A stretch of 12,439 nt of DNA, from assembly GCA_016215715.1 (NCBI GenBank), contig JACRIG010000009.1:1-12439 (forward strand), written 5' to 3'. The position numbers and the translations under genes are program-made. Position 1 is the first letter of the stretch; each line of letters starts with the position of its first letter. The notes under the pieces were generated by a model. The model was not told the origin of the DNA. It was given only the letters and a program-made list of their open reading frames with translations, and searched no databases. Source of the stretch: Candidatus Peregrinibacteria bacterium (GTDB lineage Bacteria; Patescibacteriota; Gracilibacteria; Peribacterales; Peribacteraceae). Below, in pieces: positions 8,056 to 12,439 of this stretch.

Positions 8056-8118
8056 GGGACAGAAGAGACAGAGGGGACAAAGGTCCATACGTCTGTCCCT
8101 TCTGTGCCCTCTGTACCG
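8056..8118 (+). repeat. Iterated 9-bp inverted-repeat array upstream of ribE
   Basis: Three direct 9-bp units (GGGACAGAA, GAGACAGAG, GGGACAAAG; 8056-8082) are followed by a 9-base spacer and three opposite-sense units (TCTGTCCCT, TCTGTGCCC, TCTGTACCG; 8092-8118). The arms are roughly 80% complementary over 24 bases. The last unit ends exactly where the ribE -10 box begins, so the array covers the -35 region. It lies in the 178-bp divergent gap between uvrA and ribE; 7953-8055 shows no other clear feature apart from a weak TACACC (-10-like) 6 bases before the uvrA start. Confidence 0.85.
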
Positions 8119-8124
8119 TATAAT
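8119..8124 (+). promoter_or_regulatory. -10 box of a likely leaderless ribE promoter
   Basis: A consensus TATAAT ends 6 bases before the ATG at 8131, placing the transcription start at or next to the A of the start codon. No TTGACA-like -35 is present; that position is filled by the 9-bp repeat array. No Shine-Dalgarno could fit. Confidence 0.65.
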
Positions 8125-8130
8125 CACCGT

Positions 8131-8697
8131 ATGTTCACCGGAATAGTGGAAGCAACGGCAAAGATTGTTCAGAAAAGCAAAACGGGAATCATTATTGAAC
8201 GGCCGAAAAAATTCACAGATGTGAAGATCGGGTCGAGTATTGCGGTTTCGGGAGCGTGCCTGTCGATCGTGAAACTCACGAAGACAAACATGTCCTTCGA
8301 TGTGATTCCTGAAACATGGAAGCGGACACGATTCAGCAATCTCAAAAAAGGGGATCGTGTGAATCTGGAGCGGGCGATGAAAATGGGTGATCGATTCGAT
8401 GGGCATATGGTGCAGGGGCATGTGGAGGCAGTTGCTGCCGTGGTGAACGTAGAGAAGCCCTATAGGGCGTCTCTACAGATTGATGTCCCGAAGAATCTTG
8501 CGCGCTTCATCACCACCAAAGGTTCCCTCACCCTCGACGGCGTCTCGCTCACAATTGCTGCGGTCAAAAAAAACCGTGTCACCGTCGCGCTCATTCCCCA
8601 CACCCTGAAAACGACGACGCTCGGAGCGCTGAAGAAAGGTGATTCGGTGAATGTCGAGACGGATATTATGATGCGTGGAAAACGTAAATTAGCCTGA
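8131..8697 (+). CDS. ribE: Riboflavin synthase (alpha chain), 188 aa
   Basis: This enzyme dismutates two 6,7-dimethyl-8-ribityllumazine molecules to riboflavin plus the pyrimidinedione that RibH reuses. The protein has the two tandem lumazine-binding barrels of the family: the first begins with MFTGIVEA and carries SGACLSIV (40-47, C43) and SFDVIPET (55-62), and the second begins with GHMVQGHVEAVA (91-102, H97) and carries TKGSLTLDGVSLTI (129-142). It is slightly short at the C-terminus, ending soon after VNVETDIMMR, where many homologues carry a further helix. The frame is open further upstream to 7960, but ATG 8131 gives the canonical N-terminus and sits 6 bases after TATAAT. It is followed by the separate RNA gene, not directly by ribH. 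Confidence 0.96.
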   Translation: MFTGIVEATAKIVQKSKTGIIIERPKKFTDVKIGSSIAVSGACLSIVKLTKTNMSFDVIPETWKRTRFSNLKKGDRVNLERAMKMGDRFDGHMVQGHVEAVAAVVNVEKPYRASLQIDVPKNLARFITTKGSLTLDGVSLTIAAVKKNRVTVALIPHTLKTTTLGALKKGDSVNVETDIMMRGKRKLA

Positions 8698-8725
8698 AAT
8701 AAGGAATCGCTATTGAATTTAGCAC

Positions 8726-8753
8726 TTGCATTTTTTTAAATATAATTTATAAT
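8726..8753 (+). promoter_or_regulatory. Promoter of the candidate structured RNA
   Basis: TTGCAT (8726-8731), a 16-base A/T-rich spacer and a consensus TATAAT (8748-8753) form a strong-looking sigma70-type promoter. The predicted transcription start, 7-8 bases downstream, is 8760-8761, immediately before the first base of the RNA's closing stem. It begins 28 bp after the ribE stop. Confidence 0.7.
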
Positions 8754-8760
8754 ATTTATT

Positions 8761-9077
8761 AGATCTTTGTCTAGCCCGTCCCATCGGAGGGCTATGTCCA
8801 TTGTGGACAGAGTCAGGAAGGCAATTTTGGGTCACCTGCATTACGCGTTTCCTAAGCCCCGTTCTGTTGAGTCAGGTTAGTGGGCAATAGTGCAGGAGAA
8901 GCGCCAATGTGCGCTTGCTCCACATGACTGCAATAAGTCATGAGAGGCACGAGGAATTCGCTGCAATCTGGTTCCGGCACCCTCCGGAAAAATCCGCGAT
9001 CACACATGCGGATGCCTGAGACTCTGCTAGTAGAGACAAAGATCCGCCAGCTTCCTTCACCGGAAGCTGGCTCTCTT
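8761..9077 (+). ncRNA. Candidate structured non-coding RNA, about 315 nt, class not recognised
   Basis: Between ribE and ribH lies a 407-bp stretch without a convincing gene. From 8761 it can fold into an ordered structure closed by an 11-bp perfect stem, GATCTTTGTCT (8762-8772) with AGACAAAGATC (9034-9044). Inside are hairpins TAGCCC/GGGCTA (8772-8794, with TCC/GGA stacked inside), TGTCCA/TGGACA (8795-8809), GGAGAAGCGC/GCGCTTGCTCC (8895-8921), CATGACT/AGTCATG (8923-8942), TTCCGG/CCGGAA (8972-8989) and ATCCGC/GCGGAT (8992-9013). A second long-range stem joins GAGTC (8810-8814) to GACTC (9020-9024). A promoter places the start at 8760-8761 and a strong terminator follows the closing stem. I see no hallmark motifs of the FMN riboswitch, RNase P RNA, tmRNA, SRP RNA or 6S RNA. 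It could instead be a long leader of ribH, but ribH seems to have its own -10 box. Confidence 0.6.
9046..9077 (+). terminator. Rho-independent terminator of the structured RNA
   Basis: A perfect 10-bp GC-rich hairpin, GCCAGCTTCC (9046-9055), loop TTCACC, GGAAGCTGGC (9062-9071), is followed by TCTCTTT. It starts one base after the closing stem of the RNA. The U-tract is interrupted but adequate. It ends 27 bp before the ribH start. Confidence 0.75.
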
Positions 9078-9089
9078 TACAATATCTTC

Positions 9090-9098
9090 TGCTACTAT
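9090..9098 (+). promoter_or_regulatory. Extended -10 box for leaderless ribH
   Basis: TGC followed by TACTAT is an extended -10 element, which can work without a good -35. It ends 6 bases before ATG 9105, the same spacing as at ribE. It lies downstream of the RNA terminator, so ribH expression need not depend on read-through. Confidence 0.5.
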
Positions 9099-9104
9099 TC
9101 CTTT

Positions 9105-9578
9105 ATGCAGACAGAAGCCGTAAAGAGTAATCCACCAGCCAACCCTCAGTGGAAAATCGCCCTCATCCACTCAACCTATTATAAGGAAGAGATCGACGCA
9201 CTCGTTGCGGGTGCGATGGAGGTACTCACGGAAGCGGGAATTCCGCGCGGGAATATTTCGCCCTATCCGGCTGCCGGATCATTTGAAATTCCCCTCATCG
9301 GTGGCGCTGTCGCGAAAGAAAAAAAAGCCGATGCAATGATTGGACTCGGTATTATCGTCGAGGGGGAGACAGAGCACGCACGGCTTCTGGCTGAGCAGAC
9401 TGCCCGCGGTATTATGGATGTCCAGTTGCACGCCGGTATCCCTTTTGCGTTCGAAGTTCTCTACGTCAGCTCACTGAAGCAGGCGCTGGAGCGATGTCAG
9501 GGAGAGGGGAACAAAGGAAGAGAGGCAGCGCGTGCGGTGCTACATTCTCTTGCGGAACTCAAGCGAATTCGTGGATGA
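9105..9578 (+). CDS. ribH: 6,7-dimethyl-8-ribityllumazine synthase, 157 aa
   Basis: RibH condenses 5-amino-6-ribitylaminouracil with 3,4-dihydroxy-2-butanone 4-phosphate to form lumazine, the RibE substrate. The family normally forms pentamers or 60-mers in the cytoplasm. Visible family motifs are AAGSFEIP (57-64; ribityl-pyrimidine site), GETEHARLL (87-95; His 91 at the position of the catalytic His) and GNKGREAA (135-142; phosphate-binding region). The motif usually written PVxFGVLT reads IPFAFEVLYVSS here, a mild divergence. The frame stays open back to 8940, but that extension lies inside the structured RNA and adds nothing similar to RibH; ATG 9105 gives the right length and follows an extended -10 box. 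The next gene starts 60 bp downstream. Confidence 0.96.
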   Translation: MQTEAVKSNPPANPQWKIALIHSTYYKEEIDALVAGAMEVLTEAGIPRGNISPYPAAGSFEIPLIGGAVAKEKKADAMIGLGIIVEGETEHARLLAEQTARGIMDVQLHAGIPFAFEVLYVSSLKQALERCQGEGNKGREAARAVLHSLAELKRIRG

Positions 9579-9638
9579 AAAACTTGTACAACGAAAGTGT
9601 TCAGCGGTACGCTCAACTACGCTTTCTCCATCTCTAGT

Positions 9639-10997
9639 ATGCGTCTTACACGGGTTTCCTGTCTCAGCGGCGTGCTTCTTCTGAGCATGCTCTCTGCCGG
9701 CGGCGCTCTCGCCGCCGTCTTTCCGGACGTACCGGACGGGCATGTGTATCAGGGGCCCATCGAGCGACTCGTCGGACTCAAAGTGATCAACGGCAATCCT
9801 GACGGACGCTTCAACCCCGAGCGTTCCGTGAATCGCGCCGAGATGCTGACCATGCTCTACCGTGCGCTCAATAGGACCCCTGCGGCGGTGAGTGCGAAAT
9901 GTTTCCCGGACGTGATGACCGGCAGTTGGTACGAATTGGTGGTCTGCGACGCCGCAGCGCACCATTTCGTCGACGGATACAGCGACGGTACGTTCCGTCC
10001 GCAGAAGGAGGTCAACCGCGTCGAGGCGCTCAAGATGATCACGAATATGTTCAGCATGCCGGTCGCTGAACTCACCGCCGGCGACCGCACCATCGTGAAG
10101 TTCGTCGACGTTTCCGTGTCCGCGTGGTACACGAAGTATCTCTACGCCTCGTTCACCAATGGTATCCTGCCCATTGCCGGCCAGGGAGGTCCGCGTTTCT
10201 ATCCGGACGCGCCCCTTCTGCGCGGGGAGGCCGCAGCCTACATCGATAATGCGCTTCAGGTGCATCTCGTGAAACAGTCATCCAGTGAGGCGCAGTCTTC
10301 CCCTGCGAGCACCGCTGCAGTCGCGAGTGCGGCGTCTTCCTCCGCGACGTCGGTGTACGTGTATGAACCCGTCATCAAGGAGGTGGATTTTCCGTTTAGT
10401 GACAGCGGCAACTTTGACGGCAAGCGCAATATCACGTACCGCTTCGCGCTCAAGGCTGCGACGGTGGTGGATGCCAGCGTGAGCCTCGGCGACAAGAGCG
10501 GCTCTGTCACCTGCCGCATTTTCAAACTTTCCGATCAGGGTCTCTCGGCCGAGTACTACCTCGGTTTCCAGTACAAGGGTGCCTGCAGCATGCGCGTCGC
10601 GCTGAGTGCGGGGTCCTATCAGATGGATGTCCAGCCGAGCATTCCGGGTAGCGCATTCAATGTCTTCACGAAATCGGTGACGAGCGACGGCAACGACGGT
10701 TTCAGGGAGGCGAAGGTTCTCATCAAGGGGATTCCACGCTCCGGCATTATGACCATCGATAATTACGCCGACTGGTACACCTTTACGGTCGCTGCCCAGA
10801 CGCTGATGACACTGGAGCTTTCCATGAGTGCGCGGATGGACGCCATCATCTATCCGATGGAGAACGTCGACCTCTTCGGTTTCACGGGGCCTGAAATCAA
10901 TCAGTCGTACAACTACCCTCCCGGCACCTACTACGTCGGCGTCCGCCGCGGCGACCCGGAGTTCGGGAAGGAGACGTACTCCATTCTGTTGAAGTAG
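9639..10997 (+). CDS. Exported SLH-domain surface protein with C-terminal PPC-like domain, 452 aa
   Basis: SLH domains anchor proteins to the cell envelope by binding wall polymers. Residues 1-26 are a typical signal peptide (MRLTR, a hydrophobic core, then AGGALAA, with cleavage probably after A26), which decides the start; the frame also opens at GTG 9597, but that would bury the signal. Three SLH repeats follow: about 28-77 (FPDVPDGHVY... NRAEMLTMLYRAL), 89-138 (FPDVMTGSWY... NRVEALKMITNMF) and 155-207 (FVDVSVSAWY... RGEAAAYID). A Ser/Ala-rich linker (about 212-240) leads to two beta-rich regions (about 250-345 and 365-452). The second, with ADWYTFTV (377-384) and PPGTYYVGV (427-435), resembles bacterial pre-peptidase C-terminal (PPC) domains. 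No enzymatic domain is seen, so the role is probably structural or adhesive. Its place among riboflavin genes is unexplained. Confidence 0.9.
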   Translation: MRLTRVSCLSGVLLLSMLSAGGALAAVFPDVPDGHVYQGPIERLVGLKVINGNPDGRFNPERSVNRAEMLTMLYRALNRTPAAVSAKCFPDVMTGSWYELVVCDAAAHHFVDGYSDGTFRPQKEVNRVEALKMITNMFSMPVAELTAGDRTIVKFVDVSVSAWYTKYLYASFTNGILPIAGQGGPRFYPDAPLLRGEAAAYIDNALQVHLVKQSSSEAQSSPASTAAVASAASSSATSVYVYEPVIKEVDFPFSDSGNFDGKRNITYRFALKAATVVDASVSLGDKSGSVTCRIFKLSDQGLSAEYYLGFQYKGACSMRVALSAGSYQMDVQPSIPGSAFNVFTKSVTSDGNDGFREAKVLIKGIPRSGIMTIDNYADWYTFTVAAQTLMTLELSMSARMDAIIYPMENVDLFGFTGPEINQSYNYPPGTYYVGVRRGDPEFGKETYSILLK

Positions 10998-10999
10998 AG

Positions 11000-11084
11000 G
11001 CAACCGATGCAACCGACGATTCCGACGCAACCGAGGATTGTAGTGATTCCTCGGTTTCTTCGGTTCCCTCGGTTTCTTCGGTTC
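11000..11084 (+). repeat. Iterated 9-bp inverted-repeat array upstream of ribBA
   Basis: Four direct 9-bp units (GCAACCGAT, GCAACCGAC, GATTCCGAC, GCAACCGAG; 11000-11035) are followed by a 13-base spacer and four opposite-sense units (CCTCGGTTT, CTTCGGTTC, CCTCGGTTT, CTTCGGTTC; 11049-11084). It fills nearly the whole gap between the SLH-protein stop and the ribBA -10 box. Architecture and unit length match the array before ribE, although the unit sequence differs. As RNA it could fold into a long hairpin after the SLH gene, but no U-tract follows. Confidence 0.88.
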
Positions 11085-11086
11085 CC

Positions 11087-11092
11087 TATACT
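11087..11092 (+). promoter_or_regulatory. -10 box of a likely leaderless ribBA promoter
   Basis: TATACT ends 8 bases before ATG 11101, so the transcript would begin at or within a base or two of the start codon. The hexamer at the expected -35 position (TTCCCT, 11064-11069) is repeat sequence and not consensus. The same TATACT-N8-ATG arrangement precedes the RSH-EamA gene. Confidence 0.6.
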
Positions 11093-11100
11093 ACGACCCC

Positions 11101-12309
11101 ATGCCCTTCTCCCCGATTCCGCAGGCGCTTGAGGCTCTGAAAAAGGGCCGCATGATTATTATTGTCGATGATGCGGACCGCGAGAACGAGGGTGACCTGA
11201 TTGTCGCGGCAGAGCACATCACTGAGGAACAGATGGCATTCATCATCCGTCATACCGGCGGAGTCGTCTGTCTCGCGCTCAGCACTGCCATTGCCGATCA
11301 GCTGGATTTGCCGCCGATGGTGAGCCGCAATACGTCGCGGCGCGGCACCCCCTACACCGTCAGTATCGAGGCGGCGCAGAATATCGAGACGGGCATTTCC
11401 GCGCGCGACCGCGTCACGACGGTGCGCGCCGCGATGAAACCGGATGCGCGTCCCGCTGATCTCGCCCGGCCCGGTCATGTCTTTCCGCTGCGCGCGCAGG
11501 ACGGGGGAGTGCTCTGGCGGGCCGGTCACACCGAGGCGTCCATCGATATGTGTGCGCTCGCGGGGCTGCGGTCCGGCGCCGTCATCAGCGAGCTGATGCA
11601 CGACGACGGCACGATGATGCGGCTGCCGGCGCTCGAAGCATTTGCGAAGCAACACGCGCTTCCTCTCATTTCCATTGCCGATCTCATTGCGTACCGCCGC
11701 GGAAATGAGACGCTGATTCAGAAAGATGCGGAAGCGGAGCTGGAGACGGAAACCGGTATCTGGCGCATCGTCGTGTACGGTGATCTGCTCCATCGTCTCG
11801 AGCACGTGGCGCTCGTGAAGGGTGAGATCGATTCCACACAGCCGGTTCTCGTCCGCGTGCACTCGGAGTGTCTGACGGGCGACGTGCTCGGGTCGCTCCA
11901 CTGTGACTGCGGATTGCAGTTGCATGCAGCGATGAAAAAAATTGAGACGGAGGGGACGGGCGTGATTCTCTACATGCGTCAGGAGGGGCGCGGCATCGGA
12001 CTCACGAACAAAGTGAAAGCCTACGCGCTTCAGCAAAATGAAGGACTCGACACTGTGCAGGCCAACGAGCGTCTCGGATTTCCGGCGGATCTGCGCGAGT
12101 ACGGAATCGGTGCGCAGATACTTCGCGACCTCGGTGTCCAGACGATTCGTCTCCTCACAAATAATCCGAAAAAAATCGTCGGACTGGAAGGCTACGGATT
12201 GTCCGTCATCGAGCAGATGCCGGTTGAAATCACGGCGCTCTCCGAAAAACAGCGGACGTACCTGAAAACGAAGCGCGACAAACTTGGCCATCTGCTGCGA
12301 CATATTTGA
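11101..12309 (+). CDS. ribBA: RibBA: DHBP synthase / GTP cyclohydrolase II, 402 aa
   Basis: A bifunctional enzyme that starts both branches of riboflavin synthesis. The N-terminal RibB half (about 1-203) converts ribulose 5-phosphate to 3,4-dihydroxy-2-butanone 4-phosphate; the acidic motif DDADRENEGD (23-32), TGISARDR (97-104), RPGHVFPL (123-130) and GHTEASIDM (142-150) are present. The C-terminal RibA half (about 220-402) opens GTP; it has the zinc cysteines C257, C268 and C270 (HSECLTGD and LHCDCG), RQEGRGIGL (293-301), an ADLREYGIGAQ stretch (329-339) and LLTNNPKK (351-358). Length is normal for the fusion. The start at 11101 fits the N-terminus and the TATACT 8 bases upstream. It is separated from the other rib genes by the SLH-protein gene and a repeat array, so it is probably an independent transcription unit. 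Confidence 0.97.
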   Translation: MPFSPIPQALEALKKGRMIIIVDDADRENEGDLIVAAEHITEEQMAFIIRHTGGVVCLALSTAIADQLDLPPMVSRNTSRRGTPYTVSIEAAQNIETGISARDRVTTVRAAMKPDARPADLARPGHVFPLRAQDGGVLWRAGHTEASIDMCALAGLRSGAVISELMHDDGTMMRLPALEAFAKQHALPLISIADLIAYRRGNETLIQKDAEAELETETGIWRIVVYGDLLHRLEHVALVKGEIDSTQPVLVRVHSECLTGDVLGSLHCDCGLQLHAAMKKIETEGTGVILYMRQEGRGIGLTNKVKAYALQQNEGLDTVQANERLGFPADLREYGIGAQILRDLGVQTIRLLTNNPKKIVGLEGYGLSVIEQMPVEITALSEKQRTYLKTKRDKLGHLLRHI

Positions 12310-12315
12310 TGGGAG

Positions 12316-12347
12316 TACTGGAATACTCGAGTACTCGAATACTCGAA
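12316..12347 (+). repeat. Iterated 8-bp repeat downstream of ribBA
   Basis: Four consecutive 8-bp units occur: TACTGGAA, TACTCGAG, TACTCGAA, TACTCGAA. The unit is partly self-complementary (TCGAGTACTCGA at 12327-12338 is a perfect palindrome), so this array is direct and inverted at once. It begins 6 bp after the ribBA stop. Confidence 0.8.
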
Positions 12348-12375
12348 AATATTTTCGATTTACTTTTTTATTTTC
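12343..12375 (+). terminator. Possible weak terminator after ribBA
   Basis: The 16-bp perfect palindrome TCGAAAATATTTTCGA (12343-12358) is followed by a T-rich run (TTTACTTTTTTATTTTC). The stem is A/T-rich and has almost no loop, so it would be a weak terminator. The remaining bases to 12439 are A/T-rich, and I see no gene in them. Confidence 0.3.
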
Positions 12376-12439
12376 TTTTCGCACTAATTTTTTTCAAAAA
12401 TATATTTTTTGCAGTTGTTAAGCAGATAACATTTACGTA

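Noticed and set aside
7960..8130. N-terminal extension of RibE from 7960
   Set aside because: It runs through the repeat array, has no family similarity, and MFTGIVEA at 8131 is the canonical start.
8761..9045. FMN (RFN) riboswitch controlling ribH
   Set aside because: The place and the closing stem looked right, but the highly conserved RFN blocks are absent and ribH has its own -10 box after a strong terminator.
8761..9045. RNase P RNA, tmRNA, SRP RNA or 6S RNA
   Set aside because: A GGAAGG string near 8816 is faintly like RNase P or SRP motifs, but the P4 signature pair, tRNA-like ends with CCA and the SRP tetraloop context are missing, and the branched fold is not 6S-like. A strongly diverged member cannot be fully excluded without covariance models.
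8940..9104. N-terminal extension of RibH from ATG 8940
   Set aside because: It lies within the structured RNA and its terminator, codes for unconserved sequence and would give a RibH far longer than normal.
11000..11084. Simple rho-independent terminator for the SLH-protein gene
   Set aside because: The long hairpin has no T-tract after it and runs straight into the ribBA -10 box; it is better described as a repeat array, although it might still slow transcription.
11086..12384. 432-codon open frame on the minus strand opposite ribBA
   Set aside because: It mirrors ribBA codons and gives an Arg/His-rich protein with no recognisable domain; ribBA on the other strand is certain.

Overview
The window looks like a chromosomal stretch of a bacterium with a compact, mid-GC genome (about 50-60% GC by eye) and the standard genetic code (TGA is used as stop). 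No start codon has a recognisable Shine-Dalgarno sequence. Several genes carry a sigma70-like -10 box only 6-8 bases before the start codon, which suggests leaderless mRNAs. Together with short gaps and small proteins this would fit a Patescibacteria/CPR lineage such as the Peribacteria/Peregrinibacteria, but that is a low-confidence guess.

Layout. (1) Bases 1-134 are the tail of an IS30-type transposase cut by the window edge. It is followed by an unrecognised 488-residue soluble protein (205-1671, +). (2) A minus-strand block runs uvrA (4998-7952), then a Nudix hydrolase (4485-4970), then a large RSH-type alarmone protein (1683-4424). The RSH protein has an apparently intact hydrolase domain, a synthetase domain that has lost key residues, TGS and ACT-like domains, and an in-frame fusion to a ten-helix EamA/DMT transporter. 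(3) Divergent from uvrA, the plus strand carries ribE (8131-8697), a candidate structured non-coding RNA with its own promoter and terminator (8761-9077), ribH (9105-9578), an exported SLH-domain protein (9639-10997) and a fused ribBA (11101-12309).

RibBA makes the first dedicated intermediates from GTP and ribulose 5-phosphate. RibH condenses them to lumazine and RibE dismutates that to riboflavin. RibD, RibF and the phosphatase step are not in the window. The rib genes do not form a tight operon: each has its own -10 box, and an RNA gene and a surface-protein gene sit between them.

The most unusual features are the RSH-EamA fusion, the roughly 315-nt RNA, whose 5' and 3' ends pair exactly where promoter and terminator predict, and a set of iterated short-unit inverted-repeat arrays. 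These arrays have 7-, 8- or 9-bp units with a different sequence at each locus. Two end at the -10 boxes of ribE and ribBA, one sits inside the uvrA coding sequence as an in-frame insertion, and a simpler one follows ribBA.
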